A DNA stretch of 32,836 nt from NCBI GenBank assembly GCA_964453035.1, contig CAYVOX010000020.1:1-32836 (forward strand), given 5' to 3'. This DNA comes from CAYVOX01 sp964453035. GTDB lineage: Bacteria > Chloroflexota > Anaerolineae > Anaerolineales > Anaerolineaceae. The translations under genes were made by a program, and so were the position numbers. Positions 17,587-24,979 of this stretch are shown one piece after another. The first letter of the stretch is position 1; each line of letters starts with the position of its first letter. The notes beneath the pieces were generated by a model, which saw nothing but the letters and a program-made list of their open reading frames with translations, made no database searches and was not told where the DNA came from.

Positions 17587-17632
17587 GAAACCTGTTGGTT
17601 TCTCAAAATTAAACTTCCATGCGCAAGCATGG
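17587..17632 (+). other. Two small stem-loops upstream of gap
   Basis: A GAAACC/GGTTTC hairpin with a TGTT loop (17587-17602) and a CCATGC/GCATGG hairpin closed by a GCAA tetraloop (17617-17632). The second lies 29 bases before the gap ATG. A GNRA-capped 5' hairpin could stabilise this presumably abundant message, or be a processing site between yvcK and gap. Confidence 0.45.
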
Positions 17633-17661
17633 TACATTCAATAAGCCTCAGGAGGATTGCA

Positions 17662-18714
17662 ATGACAGTAAAAGTTGGTATCAATGGTTTTGGCCGCATC
17701 GGCCGTCAGGTTCTAAAAGCCATCATGGAACGCGCTGGCGATGAGTTGGAAGTGGTTGCCATCAACGATCTGTTCGACTCAAAAACGAATGCCCACCTGT
17801 TCAAGTATGACTCGAACTACGGCATCTTTGACGGCAAAGTGGAAGTGGTGGGGAACGATATCGTCATCAACGGCAAAACAGTCAAAGTTTTCGCTGAAAA
17901 AGACCCCGCCAGGCTGCCCTGGAAAGAACTGGGCGTCGAAATTGTGATTGAGTCCACCGGCGTGTTCACCGACGCCATCGGTGATCCCGCCAAGGGCAAA
18001 GCCGGCGCCAACGTCCACATTGTGGCTGGCGGCGCAAAAAAGGTCATCATCACCGCCCCCGCCAAGAACGAAGATATCACCCTGGTGCTCGGCGTCAATG
18101 ATGACAAGTACGATTCTGCCAAGCATCACGTCATCAGCAACGCTTCCTGCACCACCAACTGCCTGGCTCCCGCCGCCAAGGTTGTGCACGAGAAGTTCGG
18201 CATCATTCACGCCGTGATGACCACCATCCACTCCTACACCAACGACCAGGTCATCCTGGACCAGGGCCACAAGAAAGAAATGCGCCGCTCGCGCGCTGCA
18301 GGCCTCAACATCATCCCCACCACCACGGGCGCTGCCAAGGCCGTGGCGCTGGTCATCCCCGAGCTCAAGGGCAAGTTTGACGGCTACGCCCTGCGCGTGC
18401 CCACCCCCACCGTCTCCATCGTGGATTTTGTCGCCACGGTTGAAAAACCCACCACCAAGGAAGAACTGAACGCCACCTTCGTGGAAGCCTCCAAGGGCGC
18501 GCTCAAGGGCATCCTGGGCGTAACCACGGGCGAATACGGCGATCCGCTGGTCTCTTCAGACTTTAAAGGTGATCCCCGCTCCTCGATCGTTGACCTGCCC
18601 AGCAACATGGTGATGGGCGGCAACCTGGTGAAAGTGGTCACCTGGTACGACAACGAATGGGGTTACTCCTGCCGCACCGCTGATATGGCGGTGATGATTG
18701 CGAAGAAACTGTAA
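17662..18714 (+). CDS. gap: Glyceraldehyde-3-phosphate dehydrogenase, type I
   Basis: A 350-residue glycolytic enzyme that oxidises glyceraldehyde-3-phosphate to 1,3-bisphosphoglycerate. The NAD fold begins Gly8-Phe/Gly-Arg-Ile-Gly, with Asn36-Asp37 after the second strand, as in NAD-preferring forms. The active site is Ser162-Cys163-Thr-Thr-Asn with His190 as base. The length is normal. The ATG at 17662 follows a CAGGAGGA Shine-Dalgarno, so the longer open frame from 17629 is not used. It is followed 67 bases later by pgk, the next enzyme of the pathway, with a strong hairpin between. Confidence 0.97.
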   Translation: MTVKVGINGFGRIGRQVLKAIMERAGDELEVVAINDLFDSKTNAHLFKYDSNYGIFDGKVEVVGNDIVINGKTVKVFAEKDPARLPWKELGVEIVIESTGVFTDAIGDPAKGKAGANVHIVAGGAKKVIITAPAKNEDITLVLGVNDDKYDSAKHHVISNASCTTNCLAPAAKVVHEKFGIIHAVMTTIHSYTNDQVILDQGHKKEMRRSRAAGLNIIPTTTGAAKAVALVIPELKGKFDGYALRVPTPTVSIVDFVATVEKPTTKEELNATFVEASKGALKGILGVTTGEYGDPLVSSDFKGDPRSSIVDLPSNMVMGGNLVKVVTWYDNEWGYSCRTADMAVMIAKKL

Positions 18715-18726
18715 TCAAATACTGGC

Positions 18727-18765
18727 GTCAGCCTTCGGGGATCTCAACCACCCCTGAAGGCTGAC
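18727..18765 (+). other. Stem-loop between gap and pgk
   Basis: A 10-bp stem (18727-18736 with 18756-18765), a one-base bulge and four further G-C pairs around a 10-base loop. The next bases are CTTTAAGAG, so there is no U-run for full termination. It most likely protects the gap 3' end or marks an RNA-processing or partial attenuation point that sets the gap:pgk ratio. Confidence 0.6.
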
Positions 18766-18781
18766 CTTTAAGAGAGGGACT

Positions 18782-19957
18782 ATGTTCAACAAGAAAACTG
18801 TGCGCGATATTGATGTTAAGGGTAAGAAGGTGCTGGTGCGGGTGGACTTCAACGTGAAGGTTGAAGCCGGCAAGGTCAAGGGCGATACGCGCATCAAAGC
18901 CGCCCTGCCCACCATCAACTACCTGCTGGAGCACGGCGCCGCGGTCATCCTGTGCTCGCACCTGGGCAGGCCCAAGGGCGGCCCGGATGCCGAGTTCAGC
19001 CTCAAGCCGGTCGCCGAGCACCTGGCTGGCCTGATGGGCAAGCCGGTGGCGTTTGTGGATGACTGCGTTGGCCCCAAAGCCGAAGCCGCCGCTAAAGCGC
19101 TGAAGGTGGGCGAAGTGTTGGTGCTGGAAAACACGCGCTTCTACCCCGGCGAGGAAAAGAACGACCAGGCCCTGGCTAAGGGCATGGCAGCCCTGGCCCA
19201 GATCTACGTCAACGATGCCTTCGGCACCGCTCACCGCGCTCATTCCTCAACGGAGGGTGTGGCGCGCTACCTTCCGGCTGTGGCGGGCTTTTTGATGGAA
19301 AAAGAAATCAAGTACCTGGGTGAGGCGGTCGCCAACCCCAGGCGCCCCTTCATTGCCATCCTCGGCGGCGCCAAAATCAGCGACAAAATCGGCGTCATCA
19401 AAAACCTGCTCACCAAAGCGGATGCGGTTCTCATCGGCGGCGGCATGGCCAACACCTTCTTCAAAGCCCAGGGCCTGGCCATGGGTGATTCCCTGGTGGA
19501 AGACAGCGCCATTGAAACCGCCAAAGAGCTGCTGGCGCTGGGCGGCAAAAAACTGCACCTACCCGTGGATGTGGTCCTGGCGGATAAATTCGACGCTGAA
19601 GCCGCCTGGAAAGAAGCCCCCGTTGGCAATGTGCCCGAGGGCTGGCGCATTCTCGATATCGGTCCCAGGTCCGTAGCGGCCTTTGCCAAAGCGCTCAAAG
19701 GCGCGGGTACGGTGGTCTGGAACGGCCCGATGGGCGTGTTCGAATTCCCCAAGTTCGCCGAAGGCAGCTACGGCGTGGCCAAAGCTGTAGCCGAAAGCGG
19801 CGCCATTTCCGTGATTGGCGGCGGTGAATCGGTGGAAGCCGTGAAGAAATCCGGCGTGGCCGATAAAATCACCCATATCTCCACCGGTGGCGGCGCATCG
19901 CTGGAACTGCTGGAAGGCCTGGTGCTGCCCGGCCTGGCAGCCCTGCAGGATAAGTAA
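18782..19957 (+). CDS. pgk: Phosphoglycerate kinase
   Basis: A 391-residue glycolytic kinase that transfers phosphate from 1,3-bisphosphoglycerate to ADP. The family signature is intact: RVDFNV near the start, SHLGRP, LENTRFYPGEE, NDAFG with AHRAHSS, GAKISDK, GGGMANTF, GPMGVFE and the C-terminal STGGGASLE hinge. The ATG at 18782 has a GAGAGGGA sequence before it. It ends with a very strong terminator, closing the yvcK-gap-pgk unit. Confidence 0.97.
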   Translation: MFNKKTVRDIDVKGKKVLVRVDFNVKVEAGKVKGDTRIKAALPTINYLLEHGAAVILCSHLGRPKGGPDAEFSLKPVAEHLAGLMGKPVAFVDDCVGPKAEAAAKALKVGEVLVLENTRFYPGEEKNDQALAKGMAALAQIYVNDAFGTAHRAHSSTEGVARYLPAVAGFLMEKEIKYLGEAVANPRRPFIAILGGAKISDKIGVIKNLLTKADAVLIGGGMANTFFKAQGLAMGDSLVEDSAIETAKELLALGGKKLHLPVDVVLADKFDAEAAWKEAPVGNVPEGWRILDIGPRSVAAFAKALKGAGTVVWNGPMGVFEFPKFAEGSYGVAKAVAESGAISVIGGGESVEAVKKSGVADKITHISTGGGASLELLEGLVLPGLAALQDK

Positions 19958-19972
19958 TTTACGAAGTGACTC

Positions 19973-20002
19973 AAAAAACTGGCGGCCAACCGCCAGTTTT
20001 TT
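19973..20002. terminator. Strong bidirectional terminator after pgk
   Basis: A six-A run, a 7-bp GC-rich stem (19979-19985 with 19990-19996), a CCAA loop and a six-T run. It is almost perfectly symmetrical, but the only nearby transcript to end is that of pgk. Confidence 0.92.
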
Positions 20003-20026
20003 ATTGAGCTATTTTCATTTCTCCCC

Positions 20027-20057
20027 TTGACATTAACGTAACGTGAGGGTTTATACT
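20027..20057 (+). promoter_or_regulatory. MerR-type promoter/operator with 19-base spacer
   Basis: TTGACA at 20027-20032 and TATACT at 20052-20057 are 19 bases apart, the long spacer typical of MerR-regulated promoters. An imperfect dyad (20031-20039 and 20041-20049, with inner ACGT arms) is centred in the spacer. The ATG follows the -10 by seven bases. Autoregulation by the gene it drives is the natural reading. Confidence 0.75.
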
Positions 20058-20064
20058 GGTGGAC

Positions 20065-20832
20065 ATGAGCACAGAAACCACCTACACTGTCAACCAGCTC
20101 GCCAGGCTTGCCGGAGTCACCCGACGCGCGCTGCATTATTACGATGAACTGGGTCTGCTCAAACCCCAAACGCACGGTCAAAACGGTTACCGGCTCTATG
20201 GCAGGTCAGACGTGCTCAGGCTGCAGCAGATCCTGTTCTACCGCGAATTGGGATTAAGCCTGGAGCAAATCGGCGCAGCCCTCAACCAACCGGGGTTTGA
20301 CCTGGTCGCCGCCCTGCAAAGCCACCGCCAGGCCTTGCTGGAGCGGGCAGAACGCCTGATGCTGCTGGTGGAGACGGTGGAACGCACAATTTTACATCTA
20401 CAGGGAGAAGTTGAGATGAGCGCCAAAGATTTCTATGCCGGTTTTGATGAAGCGCAACAGAAGCGCTACGAACAGGAAGCTCGCCAGCGCTGGGGCTCGC
20501 AGCAGGTGGAGGAGAGCTCAAAACGCTGGGGCAGCTACACCCGGGAGCAGAAAAACGCCATCCTTGCGGAAAACCACCAGATCACCATGGGCCTCGCCAG
20601 CGCCATGGATCTGGGCTATGCCAGCCCCGAAGCGCAGGGCTGGGTTGACCGTTGGTTCAAGGCCATTAACACCCATTTTTACCCCTGCTCGCTGGAGGTG
20701 TTTGAAGCCCTCGGTCACGGTTACGTGGCAGACCCGGCTTTCACCGCCACGTATGAGGCCATCCGCCCGGGCATGGCAGCCTTTATGGAACAGGCTATGA
20801 CCCACTACTGCCGGGTGAAGCGGGCAGGCTAA
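20065..20832 (+). CDS. MerR-family regulator with TipAS drug-recognition domain
   Basis: A 255-residue regulator. Residues 6-75 form a MerR winged helix (VNQLARLAGVTRRALHYYD), then a long dimerisation helix to about 115, then a TipAS-type domain to the end. TipA proteins bind thiopeptide-like and other multidrug ligands and activate their own promoter. The frame opens at a GTG at 20059, but the ATG at 20065 is seven bases after the -10, so the GTG would lie upstream of a normal transcription start. Its operator is present just upstream. It converges on the P-type ATPase with eight bases between stops and no terminator. No efflux gene lies downstream, so its targets beyond itself are unknown. 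Confidence 0.9.
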   Translation: MSTETTYTVNQLARLAGVTRRALHYYDELGLLKPQTHGQNGYRLYGRSDVLRLQQILFYRELGLSLEQIGAALNQPGFDLVAALQSHRQALLERAERLMLLVETVERTILHLQGEVEMSAKDFYAGFDEAQQKRYEQEARQRWGSQQVEESSKRWGSYTREQKNAILAENHQITMGLASAMDLGYASPEAQGWVDRWFKAINTHFYPCSLEVFEALGHGYVADPAFTATYEAIRPGMAAFMEQAMTHYCRVKRAG

Positions 20833-20840
20833 GCGCAGGG

Positions 20841-23303
20841 TCACGCCTGCAGGTTGACTTCGAAGAAGCGGTCCAGCAGCTTCTTACGCCAGGCAAAGCG
20901 CAGCGCCAGGCCCATGAGCAGCGCCGCGCCGCCGATGAGCAGGTAATCCGCCAATTTCAGGTCAATAAAGTCGAACGGCTGGCTGAGCGAACCAGCCGCC
21001 AGGAAGCCAATAAACCCCAGCGCCATCGCCAGCGCCATGAACGCCGGGCGGCGGTCCTTGCGGCACACATCCCCACCCTCAAACCATGGCGTGGGGGGCT
21101 CCACAAAGATGATCAGCAGCAATCCGGCGAAGATGGTGAAGATGGAAAGCGCCGTCTGCGCTATGGGAAAAACCTCTTTGAAGATTTCCTGTGGCACAAT
21201 CACCGCATGTGTGCCGGTGTAGCGCTGCAGGGCCGGCGCCAGGTAGCCCAGGTAAACCCCCAGGCCAAAGAGAATCATCAGCAAAGCCGCCGGCAGCACA
21301 AAATGCAGCAGGCGGCGCATAAAGCTGCCGCGCGGGGTCTTCCCGGGTCGCGCCCAGGCTGCCAGCGCAATCGCCGGGATGCCCACCGTCATCAGGGCCA
21401 CAATCGAGCTGTGCTTGGGTGAAAAGGGAAAACCGCCGATAATTGATGTCGCCACTACCATCAAAATCAGGTAAAAAATGCGCGAGAGGTACAGCTTGAG
21501 GATATCCTGCATGCCGTTGATGATGCGCTGCCCCTCGCGGACGGCAGAAGGCAAAACGGCAAAGGAATCCTTGAGCAAAACTATATCCGCCACGGCGCGG
21601 GCCGCCTGGCTGCCAGATTGCATGGCGATGCCCAGGTTAGCCTGCTTGAGCGAAAGCACGTCGTTGACGCCGTCGCCAATCATAGCCACGTATTCCCCGC
21701 TGCCGCGCAGCGCCAGCACCAGCTGCTCTTTTTGCTGGGGGGTGATGCGTCCAAAAATGGTGTTCTCCTGCGCAGCGCGGGAGAATTCTTCGGGCTGCAT
21801 CTCCGCCAGTTCCAGCCCTGAGATGACCTTAAGCTGCGGGCTGAGCCCGGCCTGGCGGGCCAGCGAGGCAACGGTATGGGGGTTATCCCCCGAGATAATC
21901 TTGAGCGCCACCCCGGCGGCGGCAAATTCGGAGAGGGTTTTGCGCGCTTCCGGGCGCAATTCGTCGCTGAAGCTGATGAGCCCCAGGGATTCCAGTCCCG
22001 TGGGCAGAACAGGCTGGCCGGTAGAATCGCGCAGGGGCGCAGGCTCCGGCAGGTAAGCCAACAGCACCACCCGCAGGCCCTGGTCGCTCCAGGATTCTGC
22101 CGGTTCAGCCAGTTCTTCATTGGGTTGCAGCACCGGCTGGAGCATCTCCAGCGCGCCCATCACGTAGGTTCCGCGCAGTTCGGGGGTATCAAAGCTGAGC
22201 GCGCTCCACTTCCGGTCGGAAGAAAACGGCACTTCATCCAGCACAGGCAGTGGTTCTCCGGGTAAAGCCTCCGCCAGGGCTTCGCTGGTGCGGTTGCCAG
22301 TTGAGCCGCTGGCAGCGTAAATAGCCAACCTGGATCGAAGCCGCTGGCTGGTGATCCCGAAGGGAATCACATCATGAAAGCGGATGCGGTTAGCAGTGAG
22401 GGTGCCGGTTTTATCCAGGCACAACACGGTGACGTTGCTGAGCGATTCCACCGCGTTGGATTGCTGCACAAGCGCGCCCTTGCCCGCAATGCGCACAGCC
22501 CCCAGCGCGTAGGAAATGGTGATAGCCACAAACAACCCGTTGGGCACCAGCCCGGCAATAACGATAGACATCTTGACACTCTCAACGATGGGAATATCAT
22601 TGAGAATGGTATCCACCAGCAGCAAGGCCAGCAGAAAACTGGCGATGAGCAGCACGATACGTACGACCAGGTTGGTCTCGCGCTGGATGGGGGTGAGCAT
22701 GCGCCGAAAGGCGCGCGCCCCGGCAGTGATTTTTTGCGCCAGGCTCTCCGCGCCAACCTTTTCAACCTCCACAAAGGCGCTGCCGTTGACGCAAAAGCTG
22801 CCGGAATACACCGGGGAGCCCAACACCTTGGGAACCAGGTCGGATTCGCCACTCAGCAGCGATTCATCCACCTCAATGCGCGCCTCGCTCACCTGCCGCC
22901 CATCCAGCACAATCTGGTCCCCGGCGGAGATTTTAAGGATATCGCCCACCACCAGTTCGGAGGGGTCCACTTCGGCAGTCTTACCATCACGCAGCACCAC
23001 CGCTTTAGGACGGGTGAGCAGGGCAATCCGGTCCAGGGTGCGCTTGGCGCGCACCTCCTGGACGAGCGAGACGATGATGTTGAGGAAAATCACACCGACG
23101 GAGACAAGCGCATCGGAGATTTGGCCGAGCAGCACCAGCGCGATACCCAGCGCAAAGAGAACATTGTTAATGAATGTGAAGACGTTCTCGCGCAAAATCT
23201 GGCCGTAGGAACGGCTGGATTGGATTTGGGCAGTGTTACCCAGACCTTTTTCGCGGCGTTCTTTAACCTGCGCGCTGGTTAGCCCCTGAATGCTCTCTGA
23301 CAT
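20841..23303 (-). CDS. Cation-transporting P-type ATPase
   Basis: An 820-residue pump. Actuator motif Ser151-Gly-Glu-Ser154, phosphorylated Asp297 in DKTGTLT, nucleotide-binding Lys365-Trp-Ser-Ala, SGDNPHT (471-477) and hinge GDGVND (543-548) are all present, with about ten membrane segments. The M4 motif is Val253-Pro-Asn-Gly-Leu rather than the PEGL of calcium pumps or CPx of heavy-metal pumps, and there are no N-terminal metal-binding domains. It resembles P2-like ATPases of the CtpE type found in actinobacteria and firmicutes, but the ion cannot be assigned. The ATG at 23303 has a GGGAG sequence upstream; the frame reads back to 23363 without better support. Confidence 0.9.
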   Translation of the reverse strand: MSESIQGLTSAQVKERREKGLGNTAQIQSSRSYGQILRENVFTFINNVLFALGIALVLLGQISDALVSVGVIFLNIIVSLVQEVRAKRTLDRIALLTRPKAVVLRDGKTAEVDPSELVVGDILKISAGDQIVLDGRQVSEARIEVDESLLSGESDLVPKVLGSPVYSGSFCVNGSAFVEVEKVGAESLAQKITAGARAFRRMLTPIQRETNLVVRIVLLIASFLLALLLVDTILNDIPIVESVKMSIVIAGLVPNGLFVAITISYALGAVRIAGKGALVQQSNAVESLSNVTVLCLDKTGTLTANRIRFHDVIPFGITSQRLRSRLAIYAASGSTGNRTSEALAEALPGEPLPVLDEVPFSSDRKWSALSFDTPELRGTYVMGALEMLQPVLQPNEELAEPAESWSDQGLRVVLLAYLPEPAPLRDSTGQPVLPTGLESLGLISFSDELRPEARKTLSEFAAAGVALKIISGDNPHTVASLARQAGLSPQLKVISGLELAEMQPEEFSRAAQENTIFGRITPQQKEQLVLALRGSGEYVAMIGDGVNDVLSLKQANLGIAMQSGSQAARAVADIVLLKDSFAVLPSAVREGQRIINGMQDILKLYLSRIFYLILMVVATSIIGGFPFSPKHSSIVALMTVGIPAIALAAWARPGKTPRGSFMRRLLHFVLPAALLMILFGLGVYLGYLAPALQRYTGTHAVIVPQEIFKEVFPIAQTALSIFTIFAGLLLIIFVEPPTPWFEGGDVCRKDRRPAFMALAMALGFIGFLAAGSLSQPFDFIDLKLADYLLIGGAALLMGLALRFAWRKKLLDRFFEVNLQA

Positions 23304-23394
23304 GCTCGCTCCCGGGATGTGTTGTCTGCGAGCGAGTATAGCCAAGATGCAGGTGGGTGTCAATCAATTAGACGGGCAGATTGAAAATAGCCGT

Positions 23395-24783
23395 TCAGGC
23401 AAAAACCAGCTCGTATTCTTCAAGGCGCACTTTTTGCGCTGAGACTCGCGGAGAGGTTCTGGCAACAAACTCAGCTTCATCTTCAGGCAGCGAGTCAGCC
23501 TGGCGGGAAAGGGCATCCAGCCAGCGCATTTCCGGCCGCGAGAGGGAAAGGTCCCCGGTGGCCTGAGCGCGGCGCAGGCAAGCCAGGGTCGCCAGGGCAG
23601 CACGCCGTGTGCGGCGGTAGGGGGTGGTTTCCGCAATAATTTGCCCGGCAAGGTGCAGGATAATATCCGGTCGCAGGATGTAAGCCTGGGGATCGAGCCA
23701 GGCATCCGACTCGACAAACAGGTCGCGTAGGGCCAGGGCATGCTGCCGTCCGCGAGCAGTAGCAGCATTGAACAGGCGCGAAGCGTACACCAGCTGCTCC
23801 AGCGAAACAGTGGGGGCCATCCCGCCCAGCAATTTGACGTTCTGGACGGAATCGTTGCTCCACAGGTCGGGAACGGCTTTGGTGATGTTGCCGATGGGCG
23901 AAAGCAGGCCAATGGCGGCCTCGGCGCCAATGGCGGCGGTGGGGTAGCCGGTGATGGCCTTGATGTATGGTCCTTCGTAGGCGCAGTCTTTTCCGGGACC
24001 CACTGCGCCCTGCTCAAAGGCGATAAGCGAGCGCGCCACGCTCATGACGCGGATAACCGCCGACCACACGCGGGGGATAAAGCGCTGCTCGGCAAGCACC
24101 ATGGCGGTATTTGCAAATCCGCAGGCTGAATCACCCGCCGGGATGACGCCGGCCTGCCCGCAGATCTGCGTGATGCGCTCCCACAGAAACGCCATATCGC
24201 GGCTGGCGAGGATACCCAGCGCAAAAACAGCCAGGTGTAAATCGGTAGCCAGAACAGCCTCATCGTGCACCTCCTTGCCGCCGGTGGATTCGATAGAAAG
24301 CATATCCGCGCCAGCAGCCGCGCACAATTCCAGGCTGCGCTGCATCGTCTCCAGCATTTCGCCCTGGCGCAGCAGTGGAGGTCGGATGTATTCGCGCACA
24401 TCATTGGGCGTGACCCTCAATCCCACCGGCAGGCCAAACTTCTGCTGGAAGCGGTCAAGCGCATCGCGCAGCAGACGGGTAATGGAAGCCCCCCATTCAG
24501 GCTGCAGGGTGAGATCGGGCAGCAGCTCAAATTCCACCACCAGCCCCGGCGTATGCAGTTCAACCGCGCGCTGGCAGGCTTCTTCCACCATCTGGGTGTA
24601 CTGGCGGCGCACGTCCGGCATGCTCTCGGCAGTGATAGACATACCCGGCAGGGTGAAGTTGAGTTCAGGGAAGACCTGCCCGGCGCCAATGCTCAGGCCG
24701 TTCTTGAGGGTCACCGGGTGCGGGCTGGATCCAAAGATAAAGTCATCGAGGTTAGAAATGGTTAGCTTATCAAAGACAGGCAA
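23395..24783 (-). CDS. mtaB: MtaB-like methanol:corrinoid protein methyltransferase
   Basis: A 462-residue TIM-barrel protein of the MtaB family, which moves the methyl group of methanol to a corrinoid protein in methanogens and some acetogens. The three zinc ligands of Methanosarcina MtaB (Glu164, Cys220, Cys269) have clear counterparts: Glu165 in SIESTGGKEVHDEA, Cys221 in GDSACGFANTAM, and Cys267 in GPGKDCAYEGPY. Length matches. The start is a TTG at 24783 with a GAAGGAG Shine-Dalgarno; the next ATG, at residue 48, would cut into conserved sequence. No gene for the corrinoid partner MtaC or for MtaA lies in the window; the neighbours are a P-type ATPase and a surface protein. Methanol may be the substrate, but another methyl donor is possible. 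Confidence 0.85.
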   Translation of the reverse strand: MPVFDKLTISNLDDFIFGSSPHPVTLKNGLSIGAGQVFPELNFTLPGMSITAESMPDVRRQYTQMVEEACQRAVELHTPGLVVEFELLPDLTLQPEWGASITRLLRDALDRFQQKFGLPVGLRVTPNDVREYIRPPLLRQGEMLETMQRSLELCAAAGADMLSIESTGGKEVHDEAVLATDLHLAVFALGILASRDMAFLWERITQICGQAGVIPAGDSACGFANTAMVLAEQRFIPRVWSAVIRVMSVARSLIAFEQGAVGPGKDCAYEGPYIKAITGYPTAAIGAEAAIGLLSPIGNITKAVPDLWSNDSVQNVKLLGGMAPTVSLEQLVYASRLFNAATARGRQHALALRDLFVESDAWLDPQAYILRPDIILHLAGQIIAETTPYRRTRRAALATLACLRRAQATGDLSLSRPEMRWLDALSRQADSLPEDEAEFVARTSPRVSAQKVRLEEYELVFA

Positions 24784-24806
24784 TCTTGCTCCTTCGGCGT
24801 ATCAGC

Positions 24807-24815
24807 ATTGTAACA
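24807..24815 (-). promoter_or_regulatory. Extended -10 promoter of mtaB
   Basis: TGT-TACAAT reads on the minus strand from 24815 to 24807. It would give a leader of about 17 bases that contains the Shine-Dalgarno. The region upstream to 24870 is strongly AT-rich, with no clear -35. Confidence 0.5.
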
Positions 24816-24875
24816 TATAGTCCTAATGATAATTGACATTATTTGGACTATTTTTATCTTATTTTTAAATGGTGT

Positions 24876-24910
24876 AAGAACAAAAACAGGCGCATCCTCC
24901 GCGCCTGTTT
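24876..24910 (-). terminator. Rho-independent terminator of the phosphodiester glycosidase gene
   Basis: A 10-bp stem (24884-24893 with 24901-24910) and a 7-base loop. On the minus strand it is followed by TTGTTCTTAC after the stem's own T run. It isolates mtaB from the gene upstream. Confidence 0.85.
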
Positions 24911-24979
24911 ACAGGGTTACTGCATTGTTTGCTTTGTCTCTCCCCTGCCAGAAGCAACTCAGCGTCAGGGGTGCTGCGC

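Noticed and set aside
23395..24783. Reading the methyltransferase as uroporphyrinogen decarboxylase/MtaA-like
   Set aside because: The zinc ligands and their spacing match MtaB (Glu-Cys-Cys at 165, 221 and 267), not the His-X-Cys motif of MtaA.
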